A stretch of DNA of 64,000 bases from contig NZ_CP068230.1 of the NCBI RefSeq assembly GCF_009183365.2, positions 1,579,001 through 1,643,000 of the forward strand. Direction: 5' to 3'. Below the pieces are notes generated by a model that ran no database searches, was not told where the DNA came from, and saw only the letters and a list, made by a program, of their open reading frames with translations. Positions within the stretch are counted from its first letter, which is position 1. Each line of letters begins with the position of its first letter. The stretch comes from Shewanella algae. GTDB lineage: Bacteria > Pseudomonadota > Gammaproteobacteria > Enterobacterales > Shewanellaceae. Below, one piece after another: positions 17,375 through 24,971 of this stretch. The position numbers and the translations under genes are program-made.

Positions 17375-19192
17375 TCAGGCTTTCAGTTGCACCAGATAGT
17401 GATCGCCTGGCAGCAGGGTGGCCGGCACAGGGGCAACGTGGGCGTTCAATTTATTGGGAGTGAGTCCTAACTGAACCAGCTTTTGCGACAAGGGGGGCAG
17501 GAAGTTGCTGACCCTGCTGATCAGCGCCTGGGTGCTGCCGATAAACTGCAGGTCGACCTTGGAATCCTTCACCTGCGCCTTGACGAGCAAGGAGCCCATG
17601 CCCAGATTAAACTTGAGTTGCAACTGCCAGGTCTTGTCTTTGTCTGCGTCCTTATCCTGATTGTTGTGTTCGAATTTGCCTTCCAACTGTTCGTTTCTTT
17701 GGTTGAGATAGTAGGGCAGCATGAAATACCAGCATTGACCACTATTGTCTGTATTGGCTTGCTGGTATAGGGCGACAGCCTGGGACATCTGCTGTAGCGC
17801 GTCCAGAGTGCCGCTCTTCTCCAGTGAAGCTAACTGATGAGTTTGCAGGCCGGATCGGCTCTGAAGTCCTTCCAGGTATTGCTTCAGGCGTTGCGGCACA
17901 CTCAGGTTTTGGTTACCAGCCCTAACGCCAAGCAACAGCTGAAACAAGGTGGTAATGGCACTGGCTTGAGTTGAAGGCTGGGATTGCGTTTGCTGACTGG
18001 TCAGTTGCAACCCTGTGAGCCCAAGCAGTTCACTTCGAAGTTGGGACGGCTCTGTCAGCTCGCTCAGGGGCACAGGCGACAGTGCCGGCAATTGCTTGAG
18101 CAGTTCAGCGGCCAGGTTATGTTTCACCTCCAGTGTCATAGCCTCGGCCCTTGGCATGGCACCGGCCTTATTGAAGGCGCGCTGGAGAAAGTTCAGCTCG
18201 GGCGCTTTGGCCGTTTCGCCGGCAACTTTATTGGATGCACTTGTGCCAACAGGCTTATCCGCATTGGCTTGAGTCGCCTGCTGAAGTACTTGGTTACTGA
18301 ATTTATCTGTCCCCGGCAGCGGAGCATTTTTCGGTTGCTGCAACTGGGCATTATCAACTGTTTGTGTTGACTGAGATAAGGCAGAAGCCGGCAACTTGCT
18401 GCCGCTGGCAACTGTTTGAGACAAGCCTGCTTTGAGATCAACCGCCGTTTCCCTCAATGGTGCTGATTCCCCTTTACTTTGGGTTTGCTGCGCTTGGGAT
18501 TGGGGTTGCTGCTCAAGGAGTTTTATCAACCTGGCATAGGTTTGGGCGACTTCCGGCTTGGTTATCAGTTGCTCACTTTCCTGTGTTGGGGCAGCGGGTT
18601 GCAGATTTGCTACTGGCGTCAGTTTTACTTCCAATCTGGCATTGATGGGGCTTAATTGCAGCTGTAGCCCCTGACTGTTGCTGACAACTTTGGCAACGTA
18701 TTCTCCGGCAGGTAGTTGTAACTGCGGCGGGAAGGCTATGCTTGTACCATTGGCAAAACGCATTTCACCCTGGGAAACAGTCAACATGGGTAAGGGATAA
18801 CCTTGTGGCCTGGCTGCCAACTGCTGCAGTGCTGTTTGACTGATGCCATTTTTGGCCGCCAGCTGCATCAAAGCGTCCGGCAGTTTTATTTGGACTTCAC
18901 CGGCCAGCAACAGCAATTGGGCAGTTTTGCCCTGAACGATTTCCGGTAAGGGGCGAGTCAGCTCCAGCAGTGTAGTATTGGCCTGATGCAACAGGGCTTT
19001 GGCTTGAGCGTTGGACTCTTGATTGGCAAGCTGCAATTGATACTGTGCATTTTGCAGTTGTAGTCTGAGCTCGCTACCCACATCGACTGTGGTTACCGGA
19101 AGCAGAGGGATGGATGCATTTGCTTGAGGAGTTGGGCTTGACCCTGAGGGGGGGATTGTACCATTCACTGGATCCATTGTTGCAAACCCCAC
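17375..19192 (-). CDS. FliK-like protein with C-terminal hook-length-control domain
   Basis: A 605-residue, Gln/Ala/Leu-rich protein. The last ~90 residues fit the Flg_hook/FliK C-terminal domain (LKFNLGMGSLLVKAQVKDSK, then LQFIGSTQALISRVSNFLPP and a closing PGDHYLVQLKA). The long N-terminal part is low-complexity, as in FliK rulers. It is paired with the FlhB C-domain paralogue immediately downstream, and in classical systems FliK acts on exactly that FlhB domain. The canonical fliK would be expected upstream of fliN, outside the window, so this is probably a second FliK-type protein. Role uncertain. Confidence 0.75.
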   Translation of the reverse strand: MGFATMDPVNGTIPPSGSSPTPQANASIPLLPVTTVDVGSELRLQLQNAQYQLQLANQESNAQAKALLHQANTTLLELTRPLPEIVQGKTAQLLLLAGEVQIKLPDALMQLAAKNGISQTALQQLAARPQGYPLPMLTVSQGEMRFANGTSIAFPPQLQLPAGEYVAKVVSNSQGLQLQLSPINARLEVKLTPVANLQPAAPTQESEQLITKPEVAQTYARLIKLLEQQPQSQAQQTQSKGESAPLRETAVDLKAGLSQTVASGSKLPASALSQSTQTVDNAQLQQPKNAPLPGTDKFSNQVLQQATQANADKPVGTSASNKVAGETAKAPELNFLQRAFNKAGAMPRAEAMTLEVKHNLAAELLKQLPALSPVPLSELTEPSQLRSELLGLTGLQLTSQQTQSQPSTQASAITTLFQLLLGVRAGNQNLSVPQRLKQYLEGLQSRSGLQTHQLASLEKSGTLDALQQMSQAVALYQQANTDNSGQCWYFMLPYYLNQRNEQLEGKFEHNNQDKDADKDKTWQLQLKFNLGMGSLLVKAQVKDSKVDLQFIGSTQALISRVSNFLPPLSQKLVQLGLTPNKLNAHVAPVPATLLPGDHYLVQLKA

Positions 19193-19393
19193 TCCTCAAG
19201 TTGCTTTATCTGTAGGCAATCGTAAATTTAAATTTGATCTATTTCCACAGCGAAGTATCCTTATCCGTCCAAATCGACATTAGACAGAAATTTGACTGTC
19301 GCCATAGGTATACTCAGGTTATCGGCCTATGGTAATCAAAGCTTTAACTGTTTTTCGGTTGGATTACAGCGGTACTTTTACAAAGAGAGCAAT

Positions 19394-20164
19394 ATGAAGT
19401 TTAAATGGATTCTGATGGTTGTGGCTGCCCTGAGTGCGCATTCGGCAGTGGCTGCAGGGAGTGGCGAAAGCAACAATACACAGGATGTGCGCATCAGTTA
19501 TAACGACCCGCGGGATCCGATAGAAGGGTTCAACCGTGTCATGTGGGACTTCAACTATCTGTATCTGGATAGATTTCTCTATCGTCCGGTTGCTCATGGT
19601 TACAACGACTATGTGCCTATGCCGGTCAAGTCAGGTCTCAACAATTTTGTTCTCAACCTGGAAGAGCCCCACAGCTTGGTCAACAACACATTGCAGGGCA
19701 AGTGGGGTTGGGCGTTGAATGCCGGTGGCCGTTTTACCGTTAACTCGACCGTGGGTTTGCTTGGTTTGATTGACGTCGCCGATATGATGGGGATGCCCCG
19801 TAAACAGGATGACTTCAACGAAGTACTCGGTTACTACGGAGTGCCCAATGGTCCTTACTTTATGGCACCATTCTTCGGCCCCTACGTCACCCGTGAACTC
19901 GCTTCAGATTGGGTGGATGGTCTATACTTTCCATTGTCTGAATTAACAATGTGGCAGTCAGTTATCAAGTGGGGCCTGAAGAATCTCCACGCCCGTTCTG
20001 TTGCCATAGATCAAGAAAGATTAGTAGACAACGCGCTCGATCCATACACTTTTGTTAAAGACGCTTATATACAGCACATGGACTATAAGGTGTACGATGG
20101 CAATGTGCCTTCGAATGAGGACGAAGACGAGTTGCTTGATGAATATATGCAGGAACTGGAGTAA
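19394..20164 (+). CDS. mlaA: MlaA (VacJ) family outer-membrane lipid asymmetry protein
   Basis: MlaA removes mislocalised phospholipids from the outer leaflet and passes them to MlaC. The open frame starts at 19292, but ATG 19394 begins a clear signal peptide (MKFKWILMVVAALSAHSAVAA) and follows a GAGAG site. The mature part shows the family core YNDPRDPIEGFNRVMWDFNY, NNFVLNLEEPHSLVNNTLQG, RFTVNSTVGLLGLIDVA and YGVPNGPYFMAPFFGP. The 256-residue protein ends in an acidic tail. No Cys is present at the signal-peptide end, so unlike E. coli MlaA it does not look like a lipoprotein. It stands alone, without the mlaBCDEF genes. Confidence 0.92.
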   Translation: MKFKWILMVVAALSAHSAVAAGSGESNNTQDVRISYNDPRDPIEGFNRVMWDFNYLYLDRFLYRPVAHGYNDYVPMPVKSGLNNFVLNLEEPHSLVNNTLQGKWGWALNAGGRFTVNSTVGLLGLIDVADMMGMPRKQDDFNEVLGYYGVPNGPYFMAPFFGPYVTRELASDWVDGLYFPLSELTMWQSVIKWGLKNLHARSVAIDQERLVDNALDPYTFVKDAYIQHMDYKVYDGNVPSNEDEDELLDEYMQELE

Positions 20165-20243
20165 CCCACCATCTGTTTGCTTACCCGCAGGTGGTTGATT
20201 CGGTCACTCGTTACCGGCGATTGAAACCTGCGGGGAATTGACC

Positions 20244-21350
20244 ATGGCGCTGAACAGTCTCAATGTACTGCTGGTTGAGGATGATCCCGTCTTTCGCAAT
20301 ATCGTTGCCGCCTTTCTTACCGGGAGAGGTGCCAATGTTGTTGAAGCCGAGGATGGTGAACAAGGACTGCAAAGCTTTAAAAGCCAAAAGTATGATGTAG
20401 TTGTAGCCGATCTCTCCATGCCCAGAATGGGGGGATTGGAAATGCTTAAAGCCATGTCGCGTATCAACCCTGCTATTCCTTCCATTGTGATTTCCGGAAA
20501 CCAGGTTATGGCCGATGTTGTCGAGGCGCTGCGGATTGGTGCCAGTGACTATCTGGTTAAACCCGTATCGGATCTCTACAGCATAGAGCTCGCCATTAAT
20601 CAGTGTCTTACGGCTCCTGAGCAGGAACAAAATACTCTTAATCGAGATGTGGAAGAGCTCTCCTTTATGGAGTTGAACGAAAACCTGGCACTGCTGGAGC
20701 AAAACGCTGAAGCGGCCAGGTGTGTACAGCAACAGCTATTCCCCGCAAGCCGTATTGAATATCCCAAGGCCAGGTTGGACTATAGCTTGTTCAAACATGA
20801 GCAGGTAAGCCCTTACTTCATCGACTCGGCTATGGTTGGGAATAACCACCTCATCATGTACATGGCCCACTTTCACCCGGAAGACAACAGGGCCGCCTTT
20901 GCCAGCGTGTTGATGCGTAGTTTCGTCAATCAAAAGCTGAAACTGAATCGCAACGGTGTCAGTTCTGTGGTGATAGAACCTTTCAATATGCTCAGCTATT
21001 TGAATGATCGTTTGGTCAAGTCGGGGCTGGATCTCTATTGCGACATGATTTACATCGCGATTGAGCTTGATAGTTATCGCGCGGCTATTGCCCAGGCGGG
21101 CAGGGGGCTGAGATGCTACATTCGTAACCAGGATGGTCTTACACCTCTGGCGTTGGCAGATTCACTGCAGTTGGGGTTATTGGAGTGGGGCAAGCCGGCG
21201 ACTCAGTTCCGGAGTTTAATGCCAGGTGAAAGGCTCTGCATTGTTACCAGTGAGGCAGAGCACAGACAACTGCTTCAGCAAGATAAATTCCTGGGGCTGA
21301 CTTTTAACCCTAAAATACCTCAAGGTGGATTCCTGCAACTGGCCTTTTAA
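20244..21350 (+). CDS. RssB-like response regulator with degenerate PP2C-type output domain
   Basis: A 368-residue protein starting at ATG 20244 (a TTG two codons upstream is the other option). Residues about 1-125 form a receiver with phospho-acceptor D56 (VVVADLSMPRMGG) and the Lys in YLVKPVS. After a linker, NAEAARCVQQQLFPASRI matches the helix that precedes SpoIIE/PP2C phosphatase domains, but the metal-binding Asp positions appear lost (SPYFIDS and MAHFHPEDNRAAF where GGD and D-x-SGHG are expected). That arrangement is the one in RssB, the ClpXP adaptor for sigma-S. Function as an RssB or anti-anti-sigma-type regulator is inferred from architecture. Confidence 0.75.
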   Translation: MALNSLNVLLVEDDPVFRNIVAAFLTGRGANVVEAEDGEQGLQSFKSQKYDVVVADLSMPRMGGLEMLKAMSRINPAIPSIVISGNQVMADVVEALRIGASDYLVKPVSDLYSIELAINQCLTAPEQEQNTLNRDVEELSFMELNENLALLEQNAEAARCVQQQLFPASRIEYPKARLDYSLFKHEQVSPYFIDSAMVGNNHLIMYMAHFHPEDNRAAFASVLMRSFVNQKLKLNRNGVSSVVIEPFNMLSYLNDRLVKSGLDLYCDMIYIAIELDSYRAAIAQAGRGLRCYIRNQDGLTPLALADSLQLGLLEWGKPATQFRSLMPGERLCIVTSEAEHRQLLQQDKFLGLTFNPKIPQGGFLQLAF

Positions 21351-21441
21351 TGGCCTTAATCCTTAGCAAGAAGCACAACACAGCAGGCAGGCCTGTAAGC
21401 CAGGCCCTTCGGGGCTTTCACAACAACCGGCTCTCTGCGTT

Positions 21442-21553
21442 ATCCGACTTCGACAGGCCCCGGCATGCCTTCACTCAGATGCCTTGAATGCCAATTGCTG
21501 TGCAAGCCACTCTCTACAAAAGAGAGTGCCACGAGGACTTATTCGCACCTTCC
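21442..21553 (-). repeat. Dispersed ~115-bp repeat, copy B (inverted relative to copy A)
   Basis: The reverse complement of the element at 16922-17038, beginning ATCCGACTTCGACAGGCC on the plus strand and ending GCGAATAAGT reading into its minus strand. It occupies most of the 380-base gap between the RssB-like gene and the POT transporter; nothing coding is supported in that gap. A short GAGAG hairpin (TCTCT...AGAGA) lies within the variable middle of this copy. Confidence 0.85.
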
Positions 21554-21689
21554 CTAATGCTTGTCTCACTACTTTTAGTTTTGTATCGACATTGTAAGAG
21601 TGCCATTTTTTATAGTGAGAGAAAGCACCTTCTGGTTTTCAAACTGAGGCTTAATTGGCTTGAACTTAAAACTGTGAAAAACTCCAATA

Positions 21690-21716
21690 AAAAAGGCTGC
21701 AGATTTTGCAGCCTTC
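21690..21716 (-). terminator. Terminator of the POT transporter gene
   Basis: A 9-bp stem (21693-21701 with 21707-21715, AAGGCTGCA/TGCAGCCTT) with a five-base loop. On the minus strand it is followed by TTTTTT, so it works as an intrinsic terminator 17 bases after the POT gene; the plus side has a weaker CTTTG tail. Confidence 0.85.
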
Positions 21717-21732
21717 TTTGTATATATCAGAA

Positions 21733-23241
21733 TTAGCGTTTAATGGCTTCGTGCTCGCCGGTTACAGCCATTTCCTGCTCCAGAGCTTCTTCTTCAGAAT
21801 GATCATGGATTTTGCTTTCAGCACCGTGCATCCAGTCAACCAGCTTGTCAGCCATGAAATAAAGGATAACGCCGGAAATAGCAGCGGTGATGGCAATGCC
21901 GGAGAAGATAGACATGGCGTTGGCCAGCTGTTCTTCTTTCTCGCCGCCGTGGCCGATAAAGGAACCGACTACACCGGCTATCTTGTTGGCCATGGCGATA
22001 AACAGGAACCATGCTCCCATCATCAGAGATACAATACGCAGAGGAGCGAGTTTGGTTACCATAGACAGGCCTATAGGGGATAGGCAAAGCTCACCCATGG
22101 TGTGGAAGAAGTAGGCACCAACCAACCACCACATGCTGGACTTGGCTGAGGCGTCACCACCCATTTCCAGTACGGCACCAATCATAAACAGGAAGCCGAT
22201 AGCCAACAGAACCAGACCAAGGGCAAATTTCACCGGTGAGTTAGGCTCTTTATCACCCAGGCGGATCCAGATAGAAGCAACAACCGGGGCAAAAACCACG
22301 ATGAAAATGGCGTTCAGCGACTGGAAGTAAGTTGTCGGTACTTCCCAGGCACCGATAAAGCGGTCGGTAAACTCATTGGTGAATAGGTTCATCAAGCCAC
22401 CGGCCTGTTCAAAACCCGCCCAGAAGATGATGGTAAACAGACCCATCACCATGATCACTTTAATGCGGTCACGTTCTACCTTGGTCAGTGGTTCTTTACG
22501 TACCTGGCCGCGGGCCAAGTCTTTTTCACGCTCAAGCTTGGCAGAAGGTACTGTACCTATGTCGCCCAATAACTTTTGGGCAAACAGGAATTGAATAATC
22601 AGCGACAATACCATACCGATACCGGCACACATGAAACCTGCTTGCCAGTTGTTGATGGTAGTTTCAACACCATCGATGACTTCTTTATGGCCAAAGTTGG
22701 TATAGGCCCAGGCAACGACAAAACCAGAAAGCGCCGCACCTAAGTTGATACCCATGTAGAAGATAGTAAAGGCGCCATCGCGACGATGATCACCTTCTTC
22801 ATACAGATCGCCCACCATAGTTGAAATGTTAGGCTTAAACAGACCGTTACCTATGATGAGAGTGCCAAGACCTATGTAAAACACCATGGTTTCAAGGCCG
22901 GGAGTCATGCTGTGAGGCGTTGCCAGGGTAAACTGGCCTATAGCCATCAGCGCACCACCAATATAAATCGCTTTACGTTGTCCGAGGTAGTTGTCCGCGA
23001 GCCAGCCGCCGATAAGAGGCGTAAGGTAAACCAACGCGGTAAAGGTACCATAGAGTGAGAGTGCATCGGCCTGAGTCCAACCCAGTCCACCGCCTTGAGA
23101 GTTGGCCTGATCAACCAGATACAGAACCAGAATGGCTCGCATCGCATAATAACTGAATCGTTCCCAAAGCTCTGTTGTAAACAGCAGGAACAATCCCTTG
23201 GGATGCCCGAGCATCGTCCCCTTGGGTTTTGCTAAGCTCAT
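21733..23241 (-). CDS. POT-family proton-dependent oligopeptide transporter
   Basis: A major-facilitator-type proton/peptide symporter of the inner membrane. The E-x-x-E-R proton-coupling motif (ELWERFSYYAMRAILVLYL) is in the first helix and the PTR2 signature NPNIST-like stretch (GNGLFKPNISTMVGDLYEEG) follows. About 12-14 hydrophobic segments are present. The frame opens at GTG 23253, but ATG 23241 (502 residues) has AAGGTGGAAG in front and starts MSLAKPKGTMLGHPKG, the usual N-terminus. The charged C-terminal tail (EEEALEQEMAVTGEHEAIKR) is unremarkable. It is monocistronic with its own terminator. Substrate (di-/tripeptides) is inferred from family. Confidence 0.95.
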   Translation of the reverse strand: MSLAKPKGTMLGHPKGLFLLFTTELWERFSYYAMRAILVLYLVDQANSQGGGLGWTQADALSLYGTFTALVYLTPLIGGWLADNYLGQRKAIYIGGALMAIGQFTLATPHSMTPGLETMVFYIGLGTLIIGNGLFKPNISTMVGDLYEEGDHRRDGAFTIFYMGINLGAALSGFVVAWAYTNFGHKEVIDGVETTINNWQAGFMCAGIGMVLSLIIQFLFAQKLLGDIGTVPSAKLEREKDLARGQVRKEPLTKVERDRIKVIMVMGLFTIIFWAGFEQAGGLMNLFTNEFTDRFIGAWEVPTTYFQSLNAIFIVVFAPVVASIWIRLGDKEPNSPVKFALGLVLLAIGFLFMIGAVLEMGGDASAKSSMWWLVGAYFFHTMGELCLSPIGLSMVTKLAPLRIVSLMMGAWFLFIAMANKIAGVVGSFIGHGGEKEEQLANAMSIFSGIAITAAISGVILYFMADKLVDWMHGAESKIHDHSEEEALEQEMAVTGEHEAIKR

Positions 23242-23673
23242 GAAGTCTTCCACCTTAAATTGTTAATTGGCCGTGTGACAAAAGTCGACACAGAAAGCGA
23301 TTGTTTTTATCCCAGCTGTATTGCCGTTAACATCACACTGTTTTGTAAAGTGTTATGGGCATATCTTTTAATGCGCTGTGATTGAGGCTTTGGTTTTCTG
23401 TATTGTAATTTGTTCATCAAAAGCAACAAAGCCCACCCTATATACTCTGGATTCAGCAACAAAGTCAATTTTAGCCCCCCGAGACGGCTGCTTTGTGAAC
23501 AATTGTTAGGCTGGTAGTGGTCGGAGCTGTGCTGGAATAGTTCGCAATTTCAATTAGACTAAAGTGGGGTGAAGGCGTGGTCTGAAATTCGCTTTCAATC
23601 GCAAACTCATGTCTGATATGATTGCCCGCTGTGATAGGACGTCACCCGACAGAAACCAAGTAGTGAGAACACC
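23242..23673. promoter_or_regulatory. Divergent intergenic region between POT and rfaH-like genes
   Basis: 432 bases without a gene. It must carry the promoters of the minus-strand transporter and of the plus-strand antiterminator. A possible extended -10 for the latter is TGATATGAT (23614-23622) with a poor -35 (TTCAAT). A partly symmetric GTGTGAC-AAAA-GTCGACAC near 23274-23293 lies close to the transporter start and could be an operator. None of these is certain. Confidence 0.35.
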
Positions 23674-24171
23674 ATGAAGGCCTGGTACCTTTTGTACTGT
23701 AAACCTCGCAGCGAAGTGAGGGCACAACAGAATCTAACGCTCCAAGAGCTGGAGACTTATTTGCCGATGGTGCGGAGCGAAAAAAAAGAGAAAAACAAGA
23801 CTGTCGTTCGTAAGCAACCTCTGTTCCCCAACTATATATTCATCAAGTTTGATCCTGAGCAGACCAGTGTTCGTCAGCTCAGATCTACTCGTGGTGTTGC
23901 TGATTTAGTCAACTGCCGCGAGAAACTACTGCCAATAGATGAACAACTGATCATTCAGCTCAAACAACGTGAATTGGCTACGCCTTTGATCACAGAAAAG
24001 CCCCTGCAGTCTGGTGATAAAATACAGTTCACCGAAGGGCCATTCGCAGACTTTGACGGAATTTTCGCAGAGAAGTGTGGTGATACCCGCTGCAAGGTAT
24101 TGTTCACCTTCCTTGGCCAGCATAAGAGCATCACAGTTGAACAAAGTGCAATCAGAGCTGTATGTGCGTAA
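23674..24171 (+). CDS. rfaH: RfaH-type transcription antiterminator (NusG paralogue)
   Basis: RfaH is a NusG-family factor that binds paused RNA polymerase at ops sites and suppresses termination and polarity in long surface-polysaccharide operons. The 165-residue protein has the NGN domain (MKAWYLLYCKPRSEVRAQQNL, FPNYIFIKFDP, VRQLRSTRGVADLV) and a C-terminal KOW-like part (KIQFTEGPFADFDGIFAEK). It lies directly upstream of a polysaccharide operon whose leader contains a perfect ops sequence (24507-24518), which strongly supports RfaH over housekeeping NusG. It could be a dedicated regulator of this locus. Symbol by family. Confidence 0.92.
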   Translation: MKAWYLLYCKPRSEVRAQQNLTLQELETYLPMVRSEKKEKNKTVVRKQPLFPNYIFIKFDPEQTSVRQLRSTRGVADLVNCREKLLPIDEQLIIQLKQRELATPLITEKPLQSGDKIQFTEGPFADFDGIFAEKCGDTRCKVLFTFLGQHKSITVEQSAIRAVCA

Positions 24172-24378
24172 TCAGCCATCTGGTATGTGAGACATTTGCC
24201 ATTGTTACACAAATCCAACGTTTGTTAATCTTGAAACCGTATTTCGTTTTGTATGGAAATCAATTTGTTATGGATTCTGGTTGGACAAGCCATCCTTGTT
24301 TTAGAATACAAATTGAATAATTACTCGGTGCTCTGAGAGTTGAGCGTTTTTCGATCTGTGTCACATCTTGGTGTGGGG

Positions 24379-24384
24379 TATAAT
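24379..24384 (+). promoter_or_regulatory. Probable -10 element of the polysaccharide operon
   Basis: An exact TATAAT at 24379-24384 in the rfaH-wza gap. The -35 region 17 bases upstream is not consensus. A start near 24391 would give a leader of about 580 nt that includes all the ops-containing repeats downstream. Confidence 0.55.
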
Positions 24385-24506
24385 CCCCGGTTAAAGTAAG
24401 AGCCGGTACAGGGTAGGAATGTTATTTTATTTGAATGACATTCTTAACTTACTAAAAAATATAAATTTTTGCATTGCAAAGGGCAGTTTGGAGGCCGAAA
24501 TCCATG

Positions 24507-24518
24507 GGCGGTAGCGTG
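24507..24518 (+). promoter_or_regulatory. ops element (RfaH recruitment site)
   Basis: GGCGGTAGCGTG is a full 12-base match to the operon polarity suppressor (ops) core used by RfaH. It is about 120 bases after the putative promoter and 450 bases before the first gene, at the start of a three-copy 81-bp repeat array. Two further copies of CGGTAGCGTG start at 24590 and 24671; these match the core but have AT instead of GG at the first two bases. Confidence 0.88.
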
Positions 24519-24751
24519 TCTGAAAGACAAGAATATGAATAGTTTCATATTCTTAGTGAACGCCGAAGCCCTCTGGGCGCCACGCGGATCGGTAGCGTGT
24601 CTGAAAGACAAGAATATGAATAGTTTCATATTCTTAGTGAACGCCGAAGCCCTCTGGGCGCCACGCGGATCGGTAGCGTGTCTGAAAGATAAGAATATGA
24701 ATAATTTCATATTCTTAGTGAACGCCTAAGCCGTCTGGGCGCCATTAGGAA
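24509..24751 (+). repeat. Three tandem 81-bp repeats, each with an ops core and a hairpin
   Basis: Units start at 24509, 24590 and 24671. The first two are identical; the third has several substitutions, mostly near its 3' end. Each unit has CGGTAGCGTG, a small GTC-TGAAA-GAC hairpin, an 11-bp perfect stem-loop (arms AAGAATATGAA and TTCATATTCTT, loops at 24540-24543, 24621-24624 and 24702-24705) and, in the first two, GCCC-TCT-GGGC. A decayed fourth copy (24752-24800) keeps only GTGTCTGAA and TATATTCT. The unit being a multiple of three leaves reading frames open on both strands, but no start site or known protein supports coding. It is best read as an RNA or non-template-DNA leader. Confidence 0.9.
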
Positions 24752-24971
24752 CAGTTGTGTCTGAAGCTATCAGTATGGACAACTTCTATATTCTCCAGAT
24801 GGCAACAGGTCCTATCTAATTACCAATGCTTGATATACAGAATCCACTTTTGGGGAACATTGACCTGAGATGAAGGCCTGGTTGGGGGCGTTACTACACC
24901 CGAACCGGTTTTTATTGTTGTTGCAAGGTTCATTTGATTTTTAGTGTTACTCACCATTACGGAGACAACTG

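Noticed and set aside
23274..23293. CRP site before the POT transporter
   Set aside because: Only one half fits TGTGA; the other half is TCGACA and the spacing is off. It is kept only as a vague symmetric element.
24444..24729. Open frames on both strands across the 81-bp repeats, with a repeating 27-residue peptide
   Set aside because: The frames stay open only because the unit is a multiple of three. There is no ribosome site, the third and fourth copies decay, and the ops core plus hairpins explain the conservation better.
24509..24751. Possible CRISPR array
   Set aside because: The units are contiguous, almost identical 81-bp repeats with no unique spacers and no cas genes nearby.
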